59,094 nucleotides of DNA, taken from positions 1-59,094 of the forward strand of contig NZ_QAXS01000016.1 in NCBI RefSeq assembly GCF_003053565.1, read 5' to 3'. The DNA comes from Halanaerobium saccharolyticum (GTDB lineage: Bacteria; Bacillota; Halanaerobiia; Halanaerobiales; Halanaerobiaceae). Of this stretch, positions 15,958 to 24,429 are shown piece by piece (the first letter of the stretch is position 1; the number at the start of each line of letters is the position of its first letter). Below the pieces are notes generated by a model. It made no database searches, was not told the DNA's origin, and saw only the letters and a list, made by a program, of their open reading frames with translations. A program made the translations under genes and the position numbers.

Positions 15958-18900
15958 ATGAAGAACTTAATAATAATTACTCTATTTGTTTTTTTGATTC
16001 TAAGTCCTGTTATTATTGAGGCCCAGGAACTAGCTGAAGACAATTTAGGTATTGAAACTAGTATTGTATTATTAACTTTATTCGATGTAAACAGAGAGCA
16101 GGCCTACGATCAGGATGATTTTTTTGAAATATTTTATTTTAGTGAGGAAGACTATATACTCTTACCGGCTAATTTGATTGCACCATACCTTGAAGTGGAG
16201 CTTAATTTTAACAGAGATTTATCTATGCTGACTATAGAAAAAGGACAGCGTGAAGTAAGAGTTGATCTAACAGCAAAGGCATATATAGAACACCTGGAAT
16301 GGGATGATAGGCCTTCTGTGATTGCTGGCGGTGAGTTTTATCTGGCAAAAGAAGTTTTTGAATATCTAACAGATTATCAAATTAGCTGGAATAATTCTCT
16401 GCAGGAAGTTGTAGTGGAAGGAGAATTTTTTAAAGATATTGAAATAGAAGACGGTCTGGAAGAAGAGGAAGAAGAAAAAGAGAAATTAATCTATCAAGAA
16501 GAAAAAGAGATTTTGGGAGATAAGAAAAAATCTTTTCAGCTGAGTTCTGTCCATTATAGAATTCAATTAAATTTAGAAGAAAGAATTTTTGGTGGTCAAG
16601 ATAAAGAGATTAATGGAGATTTAAATTTTTATGGTAGAACTGGAAACTGGGCTTATTATTTAAATAATGATCTAAAATACAGTATTGACAGCAGTGAAGT
16701 TGATTATGAACTTGATAGAATAAAATTTAAGTATCAGGAAAATAATATGCTAATTATAGCTGGAGATCATGATTTCCGGCTGGAAGAAACTATGGGAAAT
16801 AATGAGATGCAGGGTTTATACTTTTCTCTGCCTGATAGGTTGAGTTATAAATTGATCCCCTATACAAGTGTAACTGTTGAAGTCAATAAAGGTGATCAGG
16901 TTTCTCTTTATTTGAATAATAGTTTATTTAAAAAAAGAGATATTAAAACTGATGGCAAGTACACTTTTGAAAATATTGAATTAAAAGCCAGGTATTTAAA
17001 TAAAATAGAGGTCGTAAAGTTAACCTCTGAGGGTCAAGAAGAAAAGAGAGTACAATATATCACTGGCTCAAGTGATGTTTTAAACTCAAAGGTAAAAGAA
17101 TATGAACTTTTTGCGGGGCGTTATCGTGATGACGATTATTCTGGAGATGGCTGGGAAGGATATTTTGGAGCTTTAAGATCTAACTATGCTTTTAATAAAA
17201 ATCTTTCAGCTCATATAGAAACAGCTATTTATAATGAATCATTAAATCCGGATAGTGAGTTAACTAAAGAAGTTGTTTCTTCAATTAGTGGCTTTTCATT
17301 TAGAATAAATTCTCGAACAGTAATCAATCTCGACTGGTTAATAGCTGGTAAAAAAGATAGCTTAAAAAGCGGAGCTGAAGCCAGTATTTTATATGGTTTA
17401 TTAAATGGTTATATTCAGGGGGTTTATCTATATATTCCTCCAGAAACCGCCAACTTTATGGAAAAAGATGAAGGAGAAAATAAGTCGCTTTCCTTTCGTC
17501 TTGATTTAGCTAATAATATTAGTATTAATCCAACAGTTGGTCAGAGGAAAACACTTGAAGATGAGATTGATGAAAGTGATTACTATACTTTTAAAGTTAT
17601 CTATAATCCTGGTTGGAGAAACTACAATGCTCTATCCCTTTATTATGAGGACAACAGATCTGAATATTCTTTTACAGATCAAAATGATCAAGTATATATC
17701 TTTTTAGGAGATAAGATAAGGAAGGGTATTGGCCTGGAAAATAATATATATGGAAGAAGCTTTAGAGTTTCAAGTGATCTTGCCTATTATGATAATGACC
17801 TAAACATCAGTGATTTCTACCAGGAAAATTATCAGGATTATGAAGCAGAATTAGGAGTGTATAAGCGCTTTGGTGATTATCTCTTACTATCAGCAAATTA
17901 TGATGGTGAAATGCAGCGAGATGATCAGGGGACAAGATATTATGACCGTGAATATGATGGAGAGATTAGGCTATCATTTGGCAGAAGAGCTTCTTTATCC
18001 TTAGGAACTAAAAGAAATGAAGAAGAATCAGAAGCTAGAATTGATGAAGAAAGTAATCTCCGCTTAAATTATTATTTTAATCGAGAATTTAGTCTAACTG
18101 CTGAACTAAAAGATTATCATTCAGAGTTTTTAAATGATTATCAATCAGTAAGTTTGTCGGGTAATTATTATCATCCAAACAATCCTGGCTATATTAGATT
18201 ATTAGGTGAATATATTGTTCCAGATGAAGGAGAGCCAGGCACCTCCTTTAGTGCAGCCTATGATATTATTAGAGATGATGAAAGTGAGATAAAAATTGAA
18301 ATTGGCAGAGAATACGCTGATTTTGTTAATAATGAGTATGAACAATATGCCACTTTTTCTTACTCACATGCTCTTTCATTTATCGGAGAAGAGACCAGAA
18401 AATCTAGATTCACTGACATTGAACCTCGCCCGATTGTAGCAGGCTATGCTTATCTTGACGAAAATTATAATGGAGTTATGGATCCAGGAGAGAGAAAATT
18501 AGAAGATATACCAATGAGGCTGGGTAATATGATGTCTGTTAGTGATGAGGATGGTTTCTTTATCTTTAAACCATATTTTAATGACATATATTTTCTCAAC
18601 TTCGACTACCGCAACCTGATAGCTGATTATACACCGGTTACCGAAGAGATATTGGTAAGAGTTAAGGATAACCAGAATATAATGCAGAATTTTGGGGTTA
18701 CAATTAATGGTACAATTAGCGGCAATGTATTTATTGATAAAAATGCCAATGGTATTAAAGATGAAAATGATGATTATCTGATGTGGGCAGGAATGGAAGT
18801 TGCCGGTCTTAATAAAAAAGATTATACAGATCAGATTGGAGAATATTATTTTCAGAATGTGCCATTAGGATTTCACGAGTTAACTCTCTTAAAAGAATCT

Positions 18901-19008
18901 CTACCAAAAGGAACCAGACCCCTGAACGGTTACACTCAGGAAATTTATATAACAGAGGATCAACTTGATCACCATAATATTGATATTCCAATAGTCTATG
19001 GAGATTAA
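15958..19008 (+). CDS. Usher-like outer-membrane assembly protein with C-terminal SdrD-like repeats
   Basis: 1016-aa exported protein (signal peptide to IIEA-QEL). Residues about 25-160 hold two copper-amine-oxidase-N-like modules (LPANLIAPYLEVELNF, FYLAKEVFEYLTDY). An acidic linker (about 162-180) is followed by a long set of amphipathic strands (about 195-815) typical of a large barrel. It includes an internal domain, YTSVTVEVNKGDQVSLYLNN with TDGKYTFENI, that resembles the usher plug/middle region. At the C-terminus are two SdrD-B/carboxypeptidase-regulatory-like domains with Ca-type loops DENYNGVMDPGE and DKNANGIKDEND. Position after a chaperone gene supports an alternative usher. ATG 15958 is preferred over TTG 15946. 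Confidence 0.75.
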   Translation: MKNLIIITLFVFLILSPVIIEAQELAEDNLGIETSIVLLTLFDVNREQAYDQDDFFEIFYFSEEDYILLPANLIAPYLEVELNFNRDLSMLTIEKGQREVRVDLTAKAYIEHLEWDDRPSVIAGGEFYLAKEVFEYLTDYQISWNNSLQEVVVEGEFFKDIEIEDGLEEEEEEKEKLIYQEEKEILGDKKKSFQLSSVHYRIQLNLEERIFGGQDKEINGDLNFYGRTGNWAYYLNNDLKYSIDSSEVDYELDRIKFKYQENNMLIIAGDHDFRLEETMGNNEMQGLYFSLPDRLSYKLIPYTSVTVEVNKGDQVSLYLNNSLFKKRDIKTDGKYTFENIELKARYLNKIEVVKLTSEGQEEKRVQYITGSSDVLNSKVKEYELFAGRYRDDDYSGDGWEGYFGALRSNYAFNKNLSAHIETAIYNESLNPDSELTKEVVSSISGFSFRINSRTVINLDWLIAGKKDSLKSGAEASILYGLLNGYIQGVYLYIPPETANFMEKDEGENKSLSFRLDLANNISINPTVGQRKTLEDEIDESDYYTFKVIYNPGWRNYNALSLYYEDNRSEYSFTDQNDQVYIFLGDKIRKGIGLENNIYGRSFRVSSDLAYYDNDLNISDFYQENYQDYEAELGVYKRFGDYLLLSANYDGEMQRDDQGTRYYDREYDGEIRLSFGRRASLSLGTKRNEEESEARIDEESNLRLNYYFNREFSLTAELKDYHSEFLNDYQSVSLSGNYYHPNNPGYIRLLGEYIVPDEGEPGTSFSAAYDIIRDDESEIKIEIGREYADFVNNEYEQYATFSYSHALSFIGEETRKSRFTDIEPRPIVAGYAYLDENYNGVMDPGERKLEDIPMRLGNMMSVSDEDGFFIFKPYFNDIYFLNFDYRNLIADYTPVTEEILVRVKDNQNIMQNFGVTINGTISGNVFIDKNANGIKDENDDYLMWAGMEVAGLNKKDYTDQIGEYYFQNVPLGFHELTLLKESLPKGTRPLNGYTQEIYITEDQLDHHNIDIPIVYGD

Positions 19009-19015
19009 GTTTCCC

Positions 19016-19070
19016 CAGGACAGAAATGTCCTGTTTAGCCCCGGTTTAAATGCCGGGGCTTGTTCTTGTC
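19016..19070 (+). terminator. Tandem hairpin module B, copy 2 (after the usher gene)
   Basis: CAGGACA/TGTCCTG (19016-19033), then TTTA, then AGCCCCGG/CCGGGGCT (19037-19060) and a T-rich tail. It has the same layout as 13147-13198 but different stem bases. Confidence 0.75.
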
Positions 19071-19181
19071 TATAAAAACAAACATTTAAAAACTAAATTT
19101 AAGTCTTTAAAAAAGATTAGGCGCTTAAGACTTTAATATATTAGTAAATTCACTAAAATACTGTAAAAATACAAATTTTGC

Positions 19182-19210
19182 TGGACAATTAAATTATTCT
19201 ATTATATAAT
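19182..19210 (+). promoter_or_regulatory. Sigma-A promoter of the CoA-transferase/madLM operon
   Basis: TGGACA, 17-base spacer, perfect TATAAT at 19205-19210. The predicted start of transcription falls within the palindrome at 19208-19244. Confidence 0.7.
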
Positions 19211-19244
19211 TCGACTATGAGTCATATTGACTGGTGGTCGAATT
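19208..19244. promoter_or_regulatory. Nested palindrome overlapping the promoter, candidate operator
   Basis: AATTCGAC (19208-19215) with GTCGAATT (19237-19244), enclosing AGTCA-TAT-TGACT (19220-19232). It overlaps the -10 box and start site, as a repressor site would, or forms an mRNA leader hairpin. Confidence 0.55.
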
Positions 19245-19299
19245 TTTGGATTTGAATAAAAAAATAAGTGTTTTAATATAATTATAGGAGGAGATTTTT

Positions 19300-20505
19300 T
19301 TGGGCGCATTAGATGGAGTAAAGGTTGTTGACTTAAGTCATGTTTTAGCAGCACCATTTGCAACAATGATATTAGCAGATTTAGGTGCAGAAGTTATTAA
19401 GGTGGAGCCACCTTATGGTGATGATTCCAGACAGTTCGGTCCTTTTGTTGAAGATGAACTTGGAAATCAAAAGAGTGGTTATTTTATTAGTATTAACCGA
19501 AACAAAAAGAGTGTTGTTTTAAATTTGAAAGAGGAAAAAGGAAAAGAAATATTAAGAAACTTAATTAGTGATGCAGATGTAGTTGTAGAAAATTATCGTC
19601 CAACTACAATGAAAAAACTTGGTTTTTCTTATCAGGAAATGAAAAAAATAAAAGAAGATATTATCTACTGTTCAATCTGTGGCTTTGGTCACGATGCTCT
19701 AGAAGAATATGCCAGCAAGCCTGCCTATGATATGGTGGCCCAGGCATACAGTGGTTTAATGAGCATTACTGGTCCTGAAGGTGGAGAGCCCTGCCGGGTT
19801 GGAAGTTCAATTGGTGACATTATGGCAGGACATCAGGCTGTAATTGGTATTTTGAGTGCCCTTCGCCACCGAGATAGAACAGGAAAGGGACAGCATGTTG
19901 ACATGTCAATGGTAGATGGCCTGGTATCTGTTTTAGAAAATGCTATTGCCAGATATACAATGGCCGGAGAAATTCCAGGACCTTTAGGTGGAGCTCATCC
20001 GACAATTGTACCCTTCCAGTCATTTAAAACTAAAGATAATTATATTGTAACACCAATCGGTAATGATAATTTATGGCAGAAATTCTGTGAGGCGCTCGAG
20101 ATGCCTGAGCTTGCTGATGATGAGAGGTTTAAAACAAATCCTTTAAGGGCAGAATATAAAAGTGAATTAATTCCGATTCTTGCTAAAAGATTAAAGGAGA
20201 AAACTACTGCAGAATGGGAATCAATTTTTGAAGAATATGATCTTCCTTACTCACCTGTAAATACCGTTGATAAGGTAGTTGAAGATGATAATTTAAAATA
20301 CAGAAAAATGATAGTAGATTTAGAACAGCCAGGTATTGGTAAAGTAAAAGTTGCCGGTTCACCATTTCATCTTTCAGAAACACCAGGTGAAATAAAAAGT
20401 CATGCACCTGCTAAAGGAGAGCATACTGATTCAATTCTGAAAGAAGATCTCGGTTTTAGTGATCAGGAGATTAAAGAGATGCGGGAACAAGGAATTATTG
20501 CTTAA
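19300..20505 (+). CDS. CaiB/BaiF-family (class III) CoA-transferase
   Basis: Cytoplasmic transferase moving CoA between carboxylic acids through an aspartyl-CoA intermediate. It opens with LDGVKVVDLSHVLAAPFATM, followed by LGAEVIKVEPP and LKEEKGKEILRNLI. The likely catalytic Asp lies in SSIGDIMAGHQAV (about residue 173), then GQHVDMSMVDG. Length 401 aa is typical. The TTG start follows AGGAGGAG. It is in an operon with the malonate transporter genes, suggesting that malonate or a similar small dicarboxylate is activated to its CoA ester after uptake. That substrate is inference. Confidence 0.87.
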   Translation: MGALDGVKVVDLSHVLAAPFATMILADLGAEVIKVEPPYGDDSRQFGPFVEDELGNQKSGYFISINRNKKSVVLNLKEEKGKEILRNLISDADVVVENYRPTTMKKLGFSYQEMKKIKEDIIYCSICGFGHDALEEYASKPAYDMVAQAYSGLMSITGPEGGEPCRVGSSIGDIMAGHQAVIGILSALRHRDRTGKGQHVDMSMVDGLVSVLENAIARYTMAGEIPGPLGGAHPTIVPFQSFKTKDNYIVTPIGNDNLWQKFCEALEMPELADDERFKTNPLRAEYKSELIPILAKRLKEKTTAEWESIFEEYDLPYSPVNTVDKVVEDDNLKYRKMIVDLEQPGIGKVKVAGSPFHLSETPGEIKSHAPAKGEHTDSILKEDLGFSDQEIKEMREQGIIA

Positions 20506-20548
20506 ACATTTTAGACAGAAAAAACTATTAAATAGATAAAGGAGTGGA

Positions 20549-20911
20549 ATGATGGAGATTATCGGCATGGGTTTTGTGGCCTTTTTTATGCTGCTTGGCT
20601 CATTTTTAGGTAGAATTTTAGGCCAGTTTATTGGAACTGGTGGCGATGTTGGTGGTGTTGGTCTGGCAATGTTGTTTATGGTTCTGGCAGTTAATTACTT
20701 AGAAAACAAAAGAGGTAGAGTATTTAAAGAAAGAACAGAAAACGGGATTAAATTCTTGAGTGCCTTATATATTCCAATAATTGTTGCTATGGCAGCCAGA
20801 TTAAATGTAGTTGGAGCAATTAATGGTGGTCTGGTCGCTATATTAGCTGGTGGACTGGCTACAGTTGGAGCAATGTTTTTAGTTCCTTTATTATCAAAAT
20901 TAAAAAAATAA
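20549..20911 (+). CDS. madL: Malonate transporter subunit MadL
   Basis: Small membrane protein (120 aa, about four hydrophobic spans) resembling MadL, which with MadM forms a sodium-coupled malonate importer. The segment LGQFIGTGGDVGGVGLAML is characteristic. ATG 20549 and ATG 20552 are both possible; AAGGAG at 20539-20544 slightly favours the second. It is followed after 36 bases by madM. Confidence 0.82.
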   Translation: MMEIIGMGFVAFFMLLGSFLGRILGQFIGTGGDVGGVGLAMLFMVLAVNYLENKRGRVFKERTENGIKFLSALYIPIIVAMAARLNVVGAINGGLVAILAGGLATVGAMFLVPLLSKLKK

Positions 20912-20947
20912 GATATTTAATAAAAATAGAAATGGAAGTGATTTGAA

Positions 20948-21718
20948 TTGTTGACAGATGCAATTAATTCTTTTGCTGGAGCTGATCATTTAATTATTTC
21001 GATAGCTCTGGTAGCTTTGATTATGTATGTAACTAAGAAAATTTCGGTTATGCTGGGCGAAGAAAGAATAGCCTCAGCTCTGGCTATTATAACAGGACTG
21101 GTTTTAGCTTATATTGGTGGAAAGGCTACAGGAGGCAGCAGCGGCCTGGCAGATGTATCAATATTTGGTGGAGCCGGGATTGGTCTTTTAGGTGGCAGTA
21201 TGCTGAGAGATTATACTATTATTTCTACTGCCTATGGAGTTAAGATTAAAAACCTTAAAAAGGCGGGACCGGTTGGAGTAATTTCCCTACTGGTTGGAGT
21301 TGTATTTTCCTTTGCTGTTGGTAGTACTATTGCCATTGTTTTAGGTTATACAGATCCAGCTGAAGTTACAACTATCGGTGCAGGAGCAGTAACCTTTATT
21401 GTTGGCCCGGTAACGGGAACCGCCCTTGGGGTAAGTTCGGAGATTATTGCTATTTCTGTTGCAGCCGGGTTGGTTAAATCAATAATGACAATGGTAATAA
21501 CACCATTCATTGCTAATCTTGTTGGGCTGGATAATCCAACTTCAGCAATGGTCTATGGTGGATTGATTGGTACAACAAGTGGAGTTGCCGGTGGACTGGC
21601 AGCAACTGCCCCCGAATTAGTTCCTTATGGAGCTATGACTGCAACTTTTTACACTGGTCTGGGAACTTTAATTGTTCCTTCAATTGGTTTTGTAATTATA
21701 AGAGCAATTTTGTTATAA
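20948..21718 (+). CDS. madM: Malonate transporter subunit MadM
   Basis: 256-aa integral membrane protein of the MadM family, rich in Gly/Ala-containing spans. Recognised from YIGGKATGGSSGLADV, GAGIGLLGGSMLRDYTI and GVSSEIIAISVAAGLVKS. It pairs with MadL. The TTG start at 20948 follows GGAAGTGA. No malonate decarboxylase genes are in the window, so only uptake and CoA activation are covered here. Confidence 0.85.
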   Translation: MLTDAINSFAGADHLIISIALVALIMYVTKKISVMLGEERIASALAIITGLVLAYIGGKATGGSSGLADVSIFGGAGIGLLGGSMLRDYTIISTAYGVKIKNLKKAGPVGVISLLVGVVFSFAVGSTIAIVLGYTDPAEVTTIGAGAVTFIVGPVTGTALGVSSEIIAISVAAGLVKSIMTMVITPFIANLVGLDNPTSAMVYGGLIGTTSGVAGGLAATAPELVPYGAMTATFYTGLGTLIVPSIGFVIIRAILL

Positions 21719-21748
21719 CATATTATTTATAAAATTTTATCTAATTTT

Positions 21749-21775
21749 ACTCCCCTCCCCCGGGGAGTTTTTCTT
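21749..21775 (+). terminator. Terminator after madM
   Basis: ACTCCCC (21749-21755) pairs with GGGGAGT (21762-21768), followed by TTTTT and a further T-rich run. Confidence 0.85.
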
Positions 21776-21921
21776 TTTTAAAATAATTTATTTCGAAATT
21801 GTTTTAGTTAATGATTTTAGAGTAAAACAGATTATTTAAGCATTAAATTGAACATTGTTTTATTAGAAAGAGATAATCGCATCTGAAGTTCAATTATGGC
21901 TAAAAATATCATAATTACTAC

Positions 21922-21950
21922 TTGCATTATTTTTCAGAATATTTTATAAT
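21922..21950 (+). promoter_or_regulatory. Sigma-A promoter of the ribose operon
   Basis: TTGCAT, 17-base spacer, perfect TATAAT (21945-21950). Confidence 0.75.
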
Positions 21951-21957
21951 CATAAAT

Positions 21958-21986
21958 GTAAACGTTAACGGAAACGTTAACGAAAC
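21958..21986. promoter_or_regulatory. Tandem LacI-family operators for RbsR
   Basis: Two directly repeated palindromic cores AACGTTAACG (21961-21970 and 21973-21982), separated by GA, placed at the expected transcription start. The regulator encoded immediately downstream is of the LacI family, so autoregulation is likely. Confidence 0.7.
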
Positions 21987-22070
21987 TTAATGATTGAATT
22001 AAAACTTAAATTTTTATCTTAATTTATTAAATTAAGACACCAATTCAATCTCTAAATCAGGTGATAATTA

Positions 22071-23063
22071 ATGAAGGTAACAATTAAAGATATAGCCAGA
22101 GAAGCAGATGTATCTGTTACCACAGTCTCCAGGGTTTTAAATAATAAACCTGATGTCGGTGATGATACAAGAGCTAAAATATTAAAAATAATAGATGAGA
22201 TGAATTATAATCCCAACAGTGTGGCCAGAGGTCTGGTAATGCAGAAAACCCACACCATTGGACTGATTATTCCTGATATCAGCAACCCATTTTTTCCTCA
22301 GGTGGCAAGAGCAGTTGAAGATAAAGCACAAAAACTTGGTTATTCGGTTATCTTTTTCAATACAGACAACCATTTAGAGCGGGAAAAAAAGGCAGTTGAA
22401 TTATTTAAAAGCAAACAGGTTGATGGCTTAATTGTTTCTCTGTCGCTGGGAAACGAAAAAATACTCAAAGAATTAAAGTCAACTAATTACCCTGTGGTTC
22501 AGATTGATAGATCTGTACTCAGTGATTCTTACCCTCTGGTCAGTATCGACAACAAAAATTCTGCCTACCAGATGGTCGAATACATGCTCAAAAAAGGCCA
22601 CCGAAAAATTGCTCATATCAGTGGTGATTTAAATACTACTACTGCTCGCGAGCGTTTGGAAGGATACAAGAAAGCACTAAAAAATTATGAAGTAGAAATT
22701 AACAATGATTATATTATTGAAGGAGATTACACCCAGCATTCTGGATTTGAGGCAATGCAAAAGCTACTTAAGCTTAAGGATAGACCATCAGCAGTTTTTG
22801 CGGCCAATGACTTAAGTGCTGCTGGAGTATATAAGGCCTTATTTGCAGCTGGTTTAAAAATTCCTGATGATATAGCGGTTGCCGGCCATGATGATATTGA
22901 CATCGCCTCACTGTTAAGGCCGGAGCTAACCACAATGAGGCAGCCCAAATACAGTATGGGGGAGAGAGCAGTGACAGTGCTTTTAAGGATGATCAACAAC
23001 CAGCAAATAGAGATCGAAGATCAAATTTTAAAAACAAATTTAATTATTAGAGAATCAGTCTAA
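22071..23063 (+). CDS. rbsR: LacI-family ribose operon repressor RbsR
   Basis: Transcription factor, 330 aa: N-terminal helix-turn-helix (TIKDIAREADVSVTTVSRVL, residues 3-22) with hinge NPNSVARGL, then a periplasmic-binding-like effector domain starting THTIGLIIPDISNPFFPQ. The C-terminal AVAGHDDIDIAS is the standard ligand-pocket region. ATG follows AGGTGATAA. Position at the head of the ribose genes supports ribose as effector. It probably represses its own operon through the palindromes at 21958-21986. Confidence 0.9.
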   Translation: MKVTIKDIAREADVSVTTVSRVLNNKPDVGDDTRAKILKIIDEMNYNPNSVARGLVMQKTHTIGLIIPDISNPFFPQVARAVEDKAQKLGYSVIFFNTDNHLEREKKAVELFKSKQVDGLIVSLSLGNEKILKELKSTNYPVVQIDRSVLSDSYPLVSIDNKNSAYQMVEYMLKKGHRKIAHISGDLNTTTARERLEGYKKALKNYEVEINNDYIIEGDYTQHSGFEAMQKLLKLKDRPSAVFAANDLSAAGVYKALFAAGLKIPDDIAVAGHDDIDIASLLRPELTTMRQPKYSMGERAVTVLLRMINNQQIEIEDQILKTNLIIRESV

Positions 23064-23112
23064 ATATAATTACTATTTGAACTTAGCACAAATAAGAAAG
23101 CAGGTGAATTAA

Positions 23113-24030
23113 TTGGCCAAAATACTTGTTATTGGAAGTATGAATATGGATTTAGTAGTAGAAACAGAGCGCTATCCTGAAGAAGGAGAAACTTTAATTG
23201 GCGGCAAGTTTGAACAGATCCCTGGTGGTAAAGGGGCCAATCAGGCTCTGGCAGCAGCCAAACTGGGCGATCAGGTCGAATTTATTGGTGCCTGTGGTGA
23301 TGACAGTTTTGCCCCGAAGTTAAAATCAAGTTTAAAAGCTGGCGGAGCAGAAATTGATAATATTTTTGAGATTAAAGATGTCAGCACAGGTGTTGCAGTA
23401 ATTACAGTCGATAAAAAGGGAAATAACAGAATTATTGTTTCTCCGGGAGCTAACTATGAACTTGACCCTGAGAAAATTGAAAAGATAAAAGATAAAATAG
23501 CTGAAGCTGAAATTATTCTTTTACAGCTTGAGATCCCGGTTGATACTATTGAAAAAATTGTAGAAATTGCTTCAAAAAATAAGACTAAAATTATTCTGGA
23601 TCCAGCTCCTGCTCAAAAGTTACCGGCAGATATTTTAACTAGAGTAGATTATCTGCTTCCTAATGAAGGGGAGTTAGACTTACTGCTGGCTGAAGCTGAG
23701 AATAAGAGCAGATTAGAAAAAATTGAAGCATTACTTAAGATGGGTGTTAAAAATATTATAGTCACTGAAGGTGAAAAAGGCATCAATTATTACAGCCAAA
23801 ATAAGGAGCTTCACCTGGAAACATTAAAAGTAAAAGCAGTTGATACTACAGCTGCCGGGGATGTTTTTGCTGGAGCTTTTGCAGCCAGTCTGATTGCAGA
23901 AAACAATCTAAAAAAGGCTTTGGAATTTGCTGTCCAGGCTGCAGCTTATTCGGTAACCAAAAGAGGAGCTCAGAGCTCTATTCCAGATAAAAAAGAGTTA
24001 AATGAATTCCTTGCAGAAAGGAGTAAATAA
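23113..24030 (+). CDS. rbsK: Ribokinase
   Basis: Phosphorylates ribose to ribose-5-phosphate with ATP, cytoplasmic. PfkB-family signatures: GSMNMDLVVE at the N-terminus, IPGGKGANQALAAAKLG (about 37-53), and DTTAAGDVFAGAFA near residue 252 with the catalytic Asp. Length (305 aa) is usual. TTG start with CAGGTGA site. It is followed after three bases by rbsD. Confidence 0.93.
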   Translation: MAKILVIGSMNMDLVVETERYPEEGETLIGGKFEQIPGGKGANQALAAAKLGDQVEFIGACGDDSFAPKLKSSLKAGGAEIDNIFEIKDVSTGVAVITVDKKGNNRIIVSPGANYELDPEKIEKIKDKIAEAEIILLQLEIPVDTIEKIVEIASKNKTKIILDPAPAQKLPADILTRVDYLLPNEGELDLLLAEAENKSRLEKIEALLKMGVKNIIVTEGEKGINYYSQNKELHLETLKVKAVDTTAAGDVFAGAFAASLIAENNLKKALEFAVQAAAYSVTKRGAQSSIPDKKELNEFLAERSK

Positions 24031-24033
24031 GAA

Positions 24034-24429
24034 ATGAAGAAAAATGGAATAATTAATAGTCAGCTTTCCAGGGTAGTTGCTGAGATGGGACACAAAGACA
24101 GCCTAACTGTTGCAGACTGTGGTCTGCCACTCCCTCAGGAAGTTGAAAGAGTTGATTTATCGCTGACCAAAGGCTATCCAAAATTTTTAGAAATATTAAA
24201 GGCAATGCTCAAAGATTTAGTTGTAGAAAAAGCAATTCTGGCTCAAGAAATTAAGGAAAAAAGTCCGGAATTAGAAAGAGAAATAATTGAATTGCTGCCT
24301 GATATAGAAATTGAGTATATTTCACACGCTGAATTTAAGCAGGAAACACATAACTCCAGAGCAATAGTCCGCAGTGGAGAAACTATTCCCTATGCCAATA
24401 TTATTTTAATCTCAGGAGTTGATTTTTAA
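24034..24429 (+). CDS. rbsD: D-ribose pyranase
   Basis: Interconverts beta-pyran and beta-furan ribose so that ribokinase can use it. 131 aa, with the GHKDSLTVADCGLPLP active-site segment near residue 20 (catalytic His) and the C-terminal YANIILISGVDF. It begins three bases after rbsK and its stop abuts rbsA, so translation is coupled. Confidence 0.93.
   Translation: MKKNGIINSQLSRVVAEMGHKDSLTVADCGLPLPQEVERVDLSLTKGYPKFLEILKAMLKDLVVEKAILAQEIKEKSPELEREIIELLPDIEIEYISHAEFKQETHNSRAIVRSGETIPYANIILISGVDF

Larger units (their letters stand above)
21719..22070 (+). promoter_or_regulatory. Intergenic region between madM and the ribose operon
   Basis: Holds a terminator (21749-21775), an AT-rich stretch without recognisable features (about 21780-21920), then the ribose promoter and operators. 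No gene is seen. Confidence 0.7.
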
